Notes under the pieces: model-generated | What the model was told of the DNA's origin: nothing | Seen by the model: the letters and a program-made list of their open reading frames with translations, nothing else | The model's database searches: none | Part shown: piece after piece, positions 17,693 through 25,295 of the stretch | How the letters are laid out: the number at the start of each line of letters is the position of its first letter | Position numbering within the stretch: the first letter of the stretch is position 1 | Translations under genes and position numbers: made by a program | Assembly (NCBI GenBank): GCA_016715895.1 | Contig: JADJXH010000003.1 | Location: 682,001 to 746,000, forward strand | Source: Flavobacteriales bacterium | Lineage (GTDB): Bacteria > Bacteroidota > Bacteroidia > Flavobacteriales_F > PHOS-HE28 | DNA length: 64,000 bases | Direction: 5' to 3'

Positions 17693-18220
17693 ATGTTACG
17701 CCAGCCGAGGATCAACGAGATGTCCGCTGTCCAGCTCACGCTGGCGCTGCTGCTTGTGGGCTGTGGCGAGCCCCAACGGCTCACCCTGGAGAGCGGTCCG
17801 GTGCCCTTGGTGGCGGCGGGCCCCTTGTTCGAGGGCAGCAACACGGCACAGGGAAACTGGGCGCCGGGCTTGGACGCGTTCCTAGCCGCACACGGCCACA
17901 CCCGGGACGACCTCCGGGACGTCCGCCTCGTGGCCGCCACCCTGGCCGGTGCGGACAGCCTGGGGCTGGAGGGCATCCGCAGCGTGAGCGTGCAGTGGAC
18001 ATCGGACGATGAGGGCATGCGGCCGATGGCCGTGCGCAATCCACTGCCTTCCGAGCCGGGCCCGGTGGCCCTCACGGTGGCCCAGGAGCGGTCCGATCTG
18101 GCCGACCTCCTGCTCGGCGGTGCCATCACCGTGGTGGCCGACCTCGACCTGGAGGCCGACAGCGAGACCGATCGGCACGTGATCGGCAGCTTCACCCTGG
18201 AACTGACCCTGGACCCATGA
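17693..18220 (+). CDS. Putative lipoprotein of unknown function
   Basis: A ~175-residue probable lipoprotein. The lipobox LLLVGC is followed by GEPQRLTLESG. I use the ATG at 17693 since it gives a positively charged N-region (LRQPR); the ATG at 17720 is also possible. The mature part is beta-rich (GIRSVSVQWTSDDEGMRP, GAITVVADLDLEADSETDRHVIGSFTLELTLDP) with no family I recognise. It overlaps the next gene by 4 bp (ATGA), so it is translationally coupled to the DUF2147 protein. Confidence 0.75.
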   Translation: MLRQPRINEMSAVQLTLALLLVGCGEPQRLTLESGPVPLVAAGPLFEGSNTAQGNWAPGLDAFLAAHGHTRDDLRDVRLVAATLAGADSLGLEGIRSVSVQWTSDDEGMRPMAVRNPLPSEPGPVALTVAQERSDLADLLLGGAITVVADLDLEADSETDRHVIGSFTLELTLDP

Positions 18221-18675
18221 GGACCCTTCTGCTCACCCTGACCCTGGCGGTGCTGCCGCTGGCCACCGTCACCGCCCAAGCCCCGGCCGATGCCGGCGAC
18301 CGCCTGATCGGCGTGTGGGAGCCCAGCCACGGCAAGGCCCGCGTGAAGATCGAGAAGATCGGCAGCAAGTACTACGGCAAGATCGTCTGGCTCCGCGAGC
18401 CCAACGACCCGGTGACCGGAACGCCCAAGGTGGACAAGAACAACCCGGACGAGGCCTTGCGCACCGTGCCTTTGCGCGGGTTCCGCCTGCTGAAGGACTT
18501 CGTGTACACCGACAATGACGAGTGGGCGGAGGGCACGATCTACGACCCCGAGAACGGCAGCACGTACAACTGCGTCATCGCCCTGAAGGACGCCAACACG
18601 CTGGACATCCGCGGCTACATCGGGGTGAAGGCCCTGGGCCGGACGGACGTGTGGAAACGGCTGCAGGCCAAGTGA
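18217..18675 (+). CDS. DUF2147 family secreted protein
   Basis: A 152-residue protein of the DUF2147 family, a small lipocalin-like beta-barrel found in periplasm or outer envelope. The signal peptide (1-21) ends VTAQ. Family segments: LIGVWEPSHGKARVKIEK, YYGKIVWLREPNDP, PLRGFRLLKDFVY, GTIYDPENGSTYNC and LDIRGYIGVKALGRTDVWKR. The length is normal. It overlaps the preceding lipoprotein by 4 bp and is followed 2 bp later by the outer-membrane protein gene. The biochemical role of DUF2147 is not established. Confidence 0.92.
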   Translation: MRTLLLTLTLAVLPLATVTAQAPADAGDRLIGVWEPSHGKARVKIEKIGSKYYGKIVWLREPNDPVTGTPKVDKNNPDEALRTVPLRGFRLLKDFVYTDNDEWAEGTIYDPENGSTYNCVIALKDANTLDIRGYIGVKALGRTDVWKRLQAK

Positions 18676-18677
18676 GG

Positions 18678-19775
18678 ATGCGGGGCGCACGGCGGTGGGT
18701 GGTCGCCTTGATGGTGATCCCCGGAGGGCTGCAGGCGCAGCCGGACACCCTGCCCGCCACCGACGAGGAGGACTACAGCCAGTACGACGACCTGGGCTTC
18801 GCCGACGAGAAGGCCCGGCGCTTTTGCAGCCAGAAGATCTTCGACCTCAGCCCGCAGCGGTTCATATCCCTGATGTGGGACGCCCAGGGCCCCTACGACC
18901 TGGGGTTCTCTCCCGATGGGTCGTACGCGGAGGACGCGGACGCCCCGGTGGCCGAGGAGGGCCGCGCCAGCTACACGGGCGGGCTCCGCGTGCAGGCCAA
19001 CATCCCGGTGGTCTCGCGCAACAGCATCATCTGGCAGCTGGGCGCCAACTACTGGGACGTGCGCTACGCCCTATCGGAGCAGCGCACCACGGACAGTGCG
19101 GCCGGGCTGCTGGGCGCCCTGGCGGACCGGGGCCTGCGCACGGCGGGGCTGAACACCACCCTGTTCAAGCCCTTGAACGAAACCCACTTCCTGATCCTGC
19201 AGGCCAGCGCCGACCTGAGCGGCGACCACTTCCTGGACGACCCGCCGGGGCTGCGGTACCTGCGCTACAGCGCCGCGGTGCTGTGGGGCCGGCGACCGCA
19301 TGACCGGCTGCAGTGGGGCGTGGGCTTGAGCCGCACCTACCGCGTGGGGGCCATCAACTACATCCCGGTGGTCATGTTCAACTACACGGCCCCCGGCCGG
19401 AAATGGGGCACGGAGATCCTGCTTCCCGCCCGCGCCCACTACCGGCGCACCTTCAGCGCCCGCAGCCTGCTGCTGGCCGGCTATGAACTGGAGGGCCAGA
19501 GCTACCGCATCCAGCGGCTGAGCACGGACGCCAGCAGCTTTGAGGTGCGACGGGGCGAACTGCGCCTCCGCGCCGAGTACCAGCGCCAGCTGATCGGCTT
19601 TTTGTGGATGAGCGTGCAGGCCGGCTACCGCCACGACTGGAGCTTCGATGCGGACCGGTTGCCGGAGGGGCGCGAGTTCTTCCGCGGCTTCTTCGGCGAC
19701 CAGCCCTTCGCGATGCGCGGCAGCCTGGGCGGCGCCCCGTACGTGCAGGTGGGCGTGCATCTGGTGAGCCCCTGA
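18678..19775 (+). CDS. Outer-membrane beta-barrel protein (DUF6268-like)
   Basis: A 365-residue envelope protein: signal peptide (1-23, LQAQ), a short acidic region (DEEDYSQYDDLG), then a series of amphipathic strands alternating aromatic residues (SIIWQLGANYWDVRYALS, LRYLRYSAAVLWGRRP, LQWGVGLSRTYRVGAINYIPVVMFNYTAPG, ending YVQVGVHLVSP). It looks like the DUF6268 barrel family, a moderate-confidence match from memory. It starts 2 bp after the DUF2147 gene, completing a three-gene envelope operon. Function unknown. Confidence 0.8.
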   Translation: MRGARRWVVALMVIPGGLQAQPDTLPATDEEDYSQYDDLGFADEKARRFCSQKIFDLSPQRFISLMWDAQGPYDLGFSPDGSYAEDADAPVAEEGRASYTGGLRVQANIPVVSRNSIIWQLGANYWDVRYALSEQRTTDSAAGLLGALADRGLRTAGLNTTLFKPLNETHFLILQASADLSGDHFLDDPPGLRYLRYSAAVLWGRRPHDRLQWGVGLSRTYRVGAINYIPVVMFNYTAPGRKWGTEILLPARAHYRRTFSARSLLLAGYELEGQSYRIQRLSTDASSFEVRRGELRLRAEYQRQLIGFLWMSVQAGYRHDWSFDADRLPEGREFFRGFFGDQPFAMRGSLGGAPYVQVGVHLVSP

Positions 19776-19980
19776 GGCGGACGCCGGTATCGCGACGGTG
19801 CACCTTGCCCACCTCGCCGTGTGCGGATCATCGCTCGGCCTGTTCTGGAGAGATGCGGTATGCGAAGGCCGGGCACCATGCCTTCAACGGCTCAGCCTGG
19901 CCACGCATCACGTGGGGCAGAACACGGATGGCGCCCGTCCTGGAGCCCCTGTTCTTCAACGGCTGCGACCGGGCAAGCCC

Positions 19981-20106
19981 CTACACCCGCTCGAGGTACC
20001 CCTCCACCGCCTGCTGCACGCGGGCATTGATGTCCTCCGTGGGGGCGGGGTGGAAGGCCTGGCCGGTGATCCGCTCGTAGAGCTCCACGTAGCGGTCGGT
20101 GACGCT
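19981..20106 (-). pseudogene. Displaced 3' end of a purC gene
   Basis: The minus strand encodes 41 residues from SVTDRYVELYERITGQAF to VEGYLERV and then TAG, matching the C-terminus of the full PurC encoded at 21161-22117 (SVTDRYVELYERLTGQAF ... VETYLG). By eye the DNA copies (19993-20106 and 21167-21280) differ at 17 of 114 positions, all outside the last 32 bp, which are identical. There is no start or upstream PurC sequence; homology ends at 20106. The 205 bp to the left (19776-19980) show no supported gene. Confidence 0.87.
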
Positions 20107-20147
20107 CGGTGTTGACCGTGCCCGCGATGGGGGCATGGCGAGCCCGA

Positions 20148-20496
20148 TCAAGCCACGGCTTTCGTGCGGCGCTTCTGACCGGATGGCCCGGACTGGCGAA
20201 GTATATGGCCCATGCTGCTCAACAGAAAGCCTCGCAGGCTGAGATGCTCATCCAGATCAGGCCATTCCACACCGGCCCCATCCGGGAGCAGTTCGTATCG
20301 GCTCAACTGGGCCTGGCTTGCTTTCGCCAGCAGCTTGAAACTATCCAAGGGGAACTCCAAGCGCCCTTGGTCCAGCATCACCAGCAACAAGTTCGCATCC
20401 TATGGCATGTACAGCGGTGATGCGCACCCCAAGCTCCCGGATCAGGGCACTGACCGGGTCATACGCGAATGGACGGAATCTACTTTCTGTGCTCAT
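20148..20496 (-). pseudogene. DUF2442 protein gene broken by a one-base frameshift
   Basis: Two frames join to make one DUF2442 protein of about 116 residues. The first frame gives MSTESRFRPFAYDPVSALIR then ELGVRITAVHAI; the second continues DANLLLVMLDQGRLEFPLDS, with YELLPDGAGVEWPDLDEHLS and LRGFL downstream. They meet at ATAGGATGCG on the minus strand (about 20397-20403), where one G too many breaks the frame. It aligns along its length with the neighbouring DUF2442 gene. It could be a decayed second antitoxin-like gene or a sequencing error in the GG run. Confidence 0.75.
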
Positions 20497-20533
20497 GACC
20501 ACTCGGAGCAATGCTCGAGCAGATCGGTCTTGT

Positions 20534-20848
20534 TCAGGCCTCGACCCTGCGACGCACCTTTCCGGAGCCACGTGCCCCAGGCTTGGGTTCGACCGTCAAG
20601 CGTCGGATGATCTCGTTGCGGACCATGTTCGTGAGGAAGCCTTTCAACGACAAGTGGACATCGAGCTTGGGCCAAGTGATGCCCACACCACCAGCAAAGA
20701 CCTCGCACTGCTGCAATTGCTTGGGAGTGGCATCGCCCAGTGCATGGATGCCATCCAACGGTTCGGCGAACACCGAGCCGTTGTTGAGCCGCAGGACCAC
20801 GGCACGATTCGCGACCGCCACCTCCGTGATCCGCAGGCCTTTCTCCAT
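20534..20848 (-). CDS. DUF2442 domain protein
   Basis: A 104-residue protein of the DUF2442 family, often paired with DUF4160 proteins and proposed to belong to toxin-antitoxin-like modules. Family marks: RITEVAVANRAVVLRLNNGS, then EPLDGIHALGDATPKQLQQCEV and GITWPKLDVHLSLKGFL. The ATG at 20848 precedes the domain; a longer frame upstream overlaps the DUF4160 gene and looks non-coding. It begins 34 bp after the DUF4160 stop and is followed 37 bp later by the frameshifted paralogue. A regulatory role is inferred from the family only. Confidence 0.8.
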   Translation of the reverse strand: MEKGLRITEVAVANRAVVLRLNNGSVFAEPLDGIHALGDATPKQLQQCEVFAGGVGITWPKLDVHLSLKGFLTNMVRNEIIRRLTVEPKPGARGSGKVRRRVEA

Positions 20849-20882
20849 GATCAAGCGGTCCAATGGATCCGGTGATCGAAGG

Positions 20883-21134
20883 TCACTGGCGCTTGAAGTG
20901 CGAGTTCCAGGCTTTGATGATCGTTCCATGGTGCGTATTGATCAACTCGTAGATCCGCTTCCTCTCCTGTTTCTTGAACCCGTAGGAATAGACCTCCACA
21001 GGTTCGGGAAGCAGCCACCACTTGGCATGCCCATCGCCCTTATTGACATGCACATGCGGCGGCTCGGCCCCTTCCTCACTCCAGAAATAGAACGCATAGC
21101 CCTCAACGTCAGGTTTGATCGCCTTGGGTGCCAT
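20883..21134 (-). CDS. DUF4160 domain protein
   Basis: An 83-residue protein of the DUF4160 family. The core YAFYFWSEEGAEPPHVHVNKGDG matches the family pattern of aromatic strand, Pro-Pro-His-x-His and Gly turn, followed by KKQERKRIYELINTHHGTIIKAWNSHF. DUF4160 proteins commonly precede DUF2442 genes; the pair is suspected to be toxin-antitoxin-like, without proof known to me. It is the first gene of a three-gene minus-strand unit and has its own -7 box 10 nt upstream. Its stop-to-start spacing with purC shows it is not simply a purC operon member. Confidence 0.82.
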   Translation of the reverse strand: MAPKAIKPDVEGYAFYFWSEEGAEPPHVHVNKGDGHAKWWLLPEPVEVYSYGFKKQERKRIYELINTHHGTIIKAWNSHFKRQ

Positions 21135-21144
21135 GCGCCTGCCT

Positions 21145-21152
21145 CAAAGTTA
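21145..21152 (-). promoter_or_regulatory. -7 box (TAACTTTG) of the DUF4160/DUF2442 unit
   Basis: On the minus strand TAACTTTG is an exact TAnnTTTG match, 10 nt before the DUF4160 ATG and 8 bp past the purC stop codon. It suggests the module is transcribed independently of purC. Confidence 0.55.
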
Positions 21153-21160
21153 AGCGCCCC

Positions 21161-22117
21161 TCAGCCCAGGTAGGTCTCCACGGCCCGCTGCACCCGGGCA
21201 TGGATGTCCCCGGTGGGCGCGGGCTTGAAAGCCTGGCCGGTGAGGCGTTCGTAGAGCTCCACGTAGCGGTCGGTGACGCTGTGCACGAAGGCATCGTCCA
21301 TGGGGGGCACCTGCTGGCCCTCCTTGCCCATGAAGCCGCCGGCGATGAGCCATTCGCGCACGAACTCCTTGCTGAGCTGCTTCTGGCGCTCGCCCCGCGC
21401 CTGCCGGTCTGCGTAGCCCTCCGCGTAGAAATAGCGGCTGCTGTCGGGCGTGTGCACCTCGTCGATGAGCAGGATGCGGCCATCGGGGGTGCGGCCGAAC
21501 TCGTACTTGGTGTCCACCAGCAGCAGGCCGCGCTCGGCGGCGATGCGGCTGCCCTCGGCGAAGAGCGCCAGGGCGTAGCGCTGCATGGTCTCCCACTCCT
21601 GCGGCGTGCACAGCCCGCGCGCCAGGATCTCGCCGGGGGTGATGTCCTCATCGTGTCCCACTTCGGCCTTGGTGCTGGGCGTGATGATGGGATCGGGGAA
21701 GCGGTCGTTCTCCTTCATGCCCTCCGGCAGAGCCGCCCCGCACAGCGTGCGCGCGCCGCTCTGGTAGGTGCGCCAGGCGTGGCCGGCGAGGTAACCGCGC
21801 ACCACCATCTCCACCTTTACCGTGGTGCAGGCGGTGCCCACGACCACGTTGGGATCGGGCGAGGCCTCGGCCCAGTTGGGCGCCACAGGGCAGGTGGCCT
21901 GGAGCATATGCCAGCTGAGCTGGCTGAGCACCTGGCCCTTGTGTGGGATGCCGCGGGGCAGCACCACGTCGAACGCGCTGATGCGGTCGCTGGCCACGAG
22001 CAGGATGCGGCCGTCGGCGAGCGTGTACACGTCGCGCACCTTGCCGCGGTACACCCGGGTGATCAGGGGGTGGCGGAGCTCGGACCGCATCAGGGTCCCG
22101 GCGAGGGCGGTGGTCAT
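21161..22117 (-). CDS. purC: Phosphoribosylaminoimidazole-succinocarboxamide synthase
   Basis: A 318-residue SAICAR synthase, joining aspartate to CAIR with ATP in purine synthesis. Family segments: YRGKVRDVYTLADGRILLVASDRISAFDVVLPRGIPHKGQVL, EMVVRGYLAGHAWR, GLLLVDTKYEFGRTPDG and LLIDEVHTPDSSRYFYAEGY (the Mg/ATP site). The long form (~300 residues) is the one seen in Bacteroidota. It overlaps phoH by 4 bp. Its last ~38 residues are repeated in a displaced fragment at 19981-20106, so the present 3' end may have been supplied by an inserted element. Confidence 0.96.
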   Translation of the reverse strand: MTTALAGTLMRSELRHPLITRVYRGKVRDVYTLADGRILLVASDRISAFDVVLPRGIPHKGQVLSQLSWHMLQATCPVAPNWAEASPDPNVVVGTACTTVKVEMVVRGYLAGHAWRTYQSGARTLCGAALPEGMKENDRFPDPIITPSTKAEVGHDEDITPGEILARGLCTPQEWETMQRYALALFAEGSRIAAERGLLLVDTKYEFGRTPDGRILLIDEVHTPDSSRYFYAEGYADRQARGERQKQLSKEFVREWLIAGGFMGKEGQQVPPMDDAFVHSVTDRYVELYERLTGQAFKPAPTGDIHARVQRAVETYLG

Positions 22118-23079
22118 GGCGTGCGATCGGGTTGGTCGCGCTGCTCCAGGTCCTTGAAGGCGCCGAGCACCTTGGTCACCAGTTCGTGGCGGATGACGTC
22201 CTTCTCATCGAGCTCGATGATGGCGATGCCCTCCACGCCGCGCAGCAGGCCGATCCCCTTGTCCAGCCCGCTGGGGCTGTGCTTGGGCAGGTCCACCTGG
22301 GTGAGGTCGCCGGTGATGACGAACTTGGCGTTGCGCCCCATGCGGGTGAGGAACATCTTGAGCTGGGGCAGCGTGGCGTTCTGGGCCTCGTCGAGGATGA
22401 CGAAGGCGTGGTCGAGGGTGCGGCCGCGCATGAAGGCCAGGGGGGCGATCTGGATGACGCCGGTCTCCAGGTGCTCGGCCAGGCGACCGGCGGGGATCAT
22501 GTCCTTGAGCGCGTCGTAGAGCGGCTGGAGGTAGGGATCGAGCTTTTCGCGCAGGTCGCCGGGGAGGAAGCCGAGGTTCTCTCCGGCTTCCACGGCGGGG
22601 CGGGTGAGGATGATGCGGCGCACCTGCTTCTCCTTGAGGGCGCGCACGGCGAGGGCCACGGCGGTGTAGGTCTTGCCGGTGCCGGCAGGGCCCACGGCGA
22701 ACACCATGTCGTGGGTGCGCACGGCCTCCACCAGCCGCTGCTGGTTGCGGGTGCGGGCCTTGACGCGGAGGCCCGCGTTGCCGTGCACGAGCACATCGGC
22801 ATCCTCGGCGCTGGGCTCGCTGTCCGGCGCACCGCCCATGATGTCGTCCAGCACCTTGCGCGGCAGTTCGTTGTAGCGGCCCACGTGCTCCACGAGCTGA
22901 TCGAAGCGTTCGGCGAAGACGCTGATGTCCTCGTCGTTGCCGATCACCTTCAGGGTGTCGCCGCGCGCCACCAGGTTGAGCTTCGGGAAGAAGCTGCGGA
23001 TGATGCGCAGGTGCTGGTCGTTGGCGCCGAAGACCGCGATCGGGTCCACCGCCGTCACTTGGATGGAGAGTTCGCCCAC
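22114..23079 (-). CDS. PhoH-like ATPase
   Basis: A 321-residue PhoH-family P-loop protein, an ATPase linked to RNA metabolism and ribosome maturation (compare YbeZ). It has an N-terminal KH-like region (residues ~15-70), Walker A GPAGTGKTY near residue 130, LTRPAVEAGENLGFLPGD and Walker B VILDEAQN near 230, with TGDLTQVDLP after it. It starts at GTG 23079; no better ATG is in frame. The 4-bp overlap with purC implies co-transcription. The divergent SAM hydrolase gene begins 105 bp away. Confidence 0.94.
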   Translation of the reverse strand: MGELSIQVTAVDPIAVFGANDQHLRIIRSFFPKLNLVARGDTLKVIGNDEDISVFAERFDQLVEHVGRYNELPRKVLDDIMGGAPDSEPSAEDADVLVHGNAGLRVKARTRNQQRLVEAVRTHDMVFAVGPAGTGKTYTAVALAVRALKEKQVRRIILTRPAVEAGENLGFLPGDLREKLDPYLQPLYDALKDMIPAGRLAEHLETGVIQIAPLAFMRGRTLDHAFVILDEAQNATLPQLKMFLTRMGRNAKFVITGDLTQVDLPKHSPSGLDKGIGLLRGVEGIAIIELDEKDVIRHELVTKVLGAFKDLEQRDQPDRTP

Positions 23080-23122
23080 GTGCGGTGCTTGGAGGGTGCG
23101 GAGGTGGGGAACCTCAGGCCCT

Positions 23123-23130
23123 TACATTTG
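23123..23130 (+). promoter_or_regulatory. -7 box (TACATTTG) of the SAM hydrolase unit
   Basis: TACATTTG matches TAnnTTTG exactly and lies in the divergent phoH/SAM hydrolase gap, 54 nt before the ATG at 23185. Confidence 0.55.
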
Positions 23131-23184
23131 ACCGGCCGAAGGTAGCCGATCACCGTTGACCGGCGAACGCCCAGGCCCAGCGCG

Positions 23185-24009
23185 ATGGCGATCATCACCC
23201 TCACCACGGACATGGGCGTGAAGGACCACTACGTGGCGGTGGTCAAGGGCAGCATCCTGGGCCAGGCGCCCGGGGTGACGATCGTGGACATCAGCCACCA
23301 GATCACGCCCTTCGACAACGCGCAGGCGGCCTTTGTGCTGCGCAACGCGTTCCCGGCCTTTCCGGCGGGCACCGTGCACCTGATCGGCATCGACCCGGAG
23401 GCCGGGCCGCAGACGCCCCACGTGGTGGCGGCGCACGACGGGCACTGGTTCGTGGGGGCGGACAACGGCATCTTCAGCCTGCTGTTCGATGGTCGTCCGC
23501 AGGCGGTGCATACGCTGCGGATGGTGACGGACGCAGCCGATGCCACCTTCCCGTTGCGGGGGGTGCTGGCGCGGGCGGCGTGCCACCTGGCGCAGGGCGG
23601 GGCCATCGAGGCCATCGCCGACCCGCGTGCGGGGGTGCGGCAGCAGCTGGGCTTCGTGCCAGCGCTGGACCAGGAGAGCATCCGCGGCGTGGTGATCCAT
23701 GTGGACGCTTACGGCAACGTGGTCACCAACATCCACCGCGACCACTTCGCGGCGATGGTGCAGGACCGGCCCTTCCGCATCACCTTCGGCCGCTCGCAGC
23801 ACGACATCACGGCGCTGCACCGCACCTACGGCGAGGTGCCGCAGGGCGAGCGGGTGGCCTTCTTCGGGGCCAGCGGCCTGCTGGAGATCGCGGTGAACAA
23901 GGGCGTGGAGGGCGGTGGCGGCGGCGCGGCGCGGCTCTTCGGCCTGCATGTGCAGGACCCCGTGCGCGTGGAGCTGAAGGACGTGGTGCGGCAACGGGCG
24001 GCGTCATGA
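23185..24009 (+). CDS. S-adenosylmethionine hydrolase (adenosyltransferase family, DUF62)
   Basis: A 274-residue member of the SAM hydroxide adenosyltransferase family, which splits SAM to adenosine and methionine using water; it is related to fluorinase and chlorinase. It begins ITLTTDMGVKDHYVAVVKG with the conserved N-terminal Asp motif, then IVDISHQITPFD and HLIGIDPEAG, and later VIHVDAYGNVVTNI. The 21-23 residue loop typical of fluorinases is not apparent, so hydrolysis is the expected reaction. It overlaps the ABM-domain gene by 4 bp. Its physiological role in bacteria is uncertain. Confidence 0.93.
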   Translation: MAIITLTTDMGVKDHYVAVVKGSILGQAPGVTIVDISHQITPFDNAQAAFVLRNAFPAFPAGTVHLIGIDPEAGPQTPHVVAAHDGHWFVGADNGIFSLLFDGRPQAVHTLRMVTDAADATFPLRGVLARAACHLAQGGAIEAIADPRAGVRQQLGFVPALDQESIRGVVIHVDAYGNVVTNIHRDHFAAMVQDRPFRITFGRSQHDITALHRTYGEVPQGERVAFFGASGLLEIAVNKGVEGGGGGAARLFGLHVQDPVRVELKDVVRQRAAS

Positions 24010-24320
24010 TCGTGCGGTTGGTGCGCATGAGCTTCCGTCCCGGGGAGGCCGAGGGTTTCCTGACTCTGTTCGAGGGGTGGCGGCACCGCATCATCGCCAT
24101 GCCGGGCTGCCTGCATCTGGAGCTGCTGCGCGACGCCGGCGATCCCCGCGTCTTCTTCACCTACAGCCTGTGGCGGTCCGCCGAAGACCTGGAACACTAC
24201 CGCCGCTCCCCCGTTTTCGCCGAGGTGTGGCCGGTGGTGAAGGCCCTGTTCGACGCCCCTGCGCAGGCCTGGAGCTGCGCCCGCCTGCATCACATGGACG
24301 CCAAGCCCGAGCCCGCATGA
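24006..24320 (+). CDS. Antibiotic biosynthesis monooxygenase-type (ABM) domain protein
   Basis: A 104-residue ferredoxin-like fold protein of the ABM family. Typical features are VRMSFRPGEAEGFLTLFEGWRHRIIAMPGCLHLELLRDA, then VFFTYSLWRSAEDLEHYRRSPVFAEVW. Such small dimers degrade or sense quinones or small molecules; many have no known substrate. It overlaps both neighbours by 4 bp (ATGA at 24006 and at 24317), so it sits within a tightly coupled operon with the SAM hydrolase and TPR genes. Confidence 0.88.
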   Translation: MIVRLVRMSFRPGEAEGFLTLFEGWRHRIIAMPGCLHLELLRDAGDPRVFFTYSLWRSAEDLEHYRRSPVFAEVWPVVKALFDAPAQAWSCARLHHMDAKPEPA

Positions 24321-25192
24321 TCCGCATCGTCGCCCTCCCCCTCCTCCTGCTTCCCGCCGTGGCCTTCGCCCAGGGCGATGCCCTGCTGCGCAGTGCCGAG
24401 GCCGCTTACGCCAGCGGCGAGCTGGACAGTGCGCTGGCGCGGGTGGACCGTGCGATCCAGGCCGACAAGGGCTCGGCCAGGGCCTACAAGCTGCGCGGCG
24501 ACATCCGCCAGCGGCGGCAGCAGGTGGAGCTGGCGCTGATCGACTACAAGGAGAGCGAGCTGCTGGACCCCAACAACGCCCGGTTGTTCGTGAGCCGGTC
24601 GGCCGCGCGCATCACCGAGGGCAACATCAAGGGGGCCTTGCGCGACCTGGACCGCGCCATTGAGCTGGACCCGGCGGACGCCGACGCGTGGTACAACCGC
24701 GCCTGCGCCCACTACATGGTGCAGGACAACGCGCAGGCCTTGAAGGACACCGAGAAGGCCCTGAAGCTGCGCGACGACCATGCCGATGCGCTCTTTCTGG
24801 GCGGGCTGGTGAAGGGTGAGCTCTTCAAGGAGGAGGCCGGGCTGGAGGACATCCGCCGGGCGCTGGCCCTGAAGCCGGAGATCCCCGGAGCCCGCATGAG
24901 CGCGGCCATCCTGCTGTACGAGATGGAGCGCTACGAGGAGGCCATCGCGGGCTTCACCGAAGTGCTGGAGAAGGACACCGCCGCGGCCGACGTGCGCGAT
25001 GCGCACTACTACCGGGGCGACAGCCACTACAACCTGAAGCGCAAGGAGGAGGCCTGCCAGGACTGGCGGGCCAGCGCCAAGCTGGGCGACAAGGATGCAG
25101 TGTTCATCGTGAAGAACTACTGCGACACCGACGAGGAGAAGATACCCAAGAAGCCGAAGCGCAAGCGCCGCAAGACGGTGGTCTCCTTCTGA
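24317..25192 (+). CDS. Secreted or periplasmic TPR-repeat protein
   Basis: A 291-residue protein with a signal peptide (1-19, AFAQ) and about six TPR repeats, for example AAYASGELDSALARVDRAIQADKGSARAYKLRGDIRQR, EGNIKGALRDLDRAIELDPADADAWYNRACAHYMV and MERYEEAIAGFTEVLEKD. The C-terminus is strongly basic (KKPKRKRRK). TPRs act as protein-binding scaffolds; an envelope role is inferred. It starts in a 4-bp overlap with the ABM gene. The tandem position ahead of gldF is common but not proof of shared function. Confidence 0.9.
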   Translation: MIRIVALPLLLLPAVAFAQGDALLRSAEAAYASGELDSALARVDRAIQADKGSARAYKLRGDIRQRRQQVELALIDYKESELLDPNNARLFVSRSAARITEGNIKGALRDLDRAIELDPADADAWYNRACAHYMVQDNAQALKDTEKALKLRDDHADALFLGGLVKGELFKEEAGLEDIRRALALKPEIPGARMSAAILLYEMERYEEAIAGFTEVLEKDTAAADVRDAHYYRGDSHYNLKRKEEACQDWRASAKLGDKDAVFIVKNYCDTDEEKIPKKPKRKRRKTVVSF

Positions 25193-25259
25193 GGCGCCGT
25201 TCCCCCGGCGGTCCGCACCGGGCCCTGTGGCCCCGGCCGCATCGCAGGAGCGACCGCGC

Positions 25260-25267
25260 TATCTTCG
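25260..25267 (+). promoter_or_regulatory. -7 box (TATCTTCG) upstream of gldF
   Basis: TATCTTCG, a one-base variant of TAnnTTTG, lies 28 nt before the gldF ATG. It is followed by a GC-rich inverted repeat (GCCGCC...GGCGG, about 25268-25281) in the presumed leader. Confidence 0.45.
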
Positions 25268-25295
25268 GCCGCCTTTCGGCGGACAGCAGAACGGG

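Larger units (their letters stand above)
20075..21280. mobile_element. Putative insertion module at the purC 3' end, bounded by a 32-bp repeat
   Basis: A 32-bp perfect direct repeat (TCGTAGAG...GTGACGCT) lies at 20075-20106 and 21249-21280. The left copy is in the displaced purC end, the right copy inside intact purC. Between them are a purC 3' end and three small DUF4160/DUF2442 genes of lower GC, with their own promoter. This is the geometry left by an element that integrated in the 3' part of purC and restored the reading frame. No integrase is present, so this is inferred; tandem duplication is the alternative. Confidence 0.5.
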
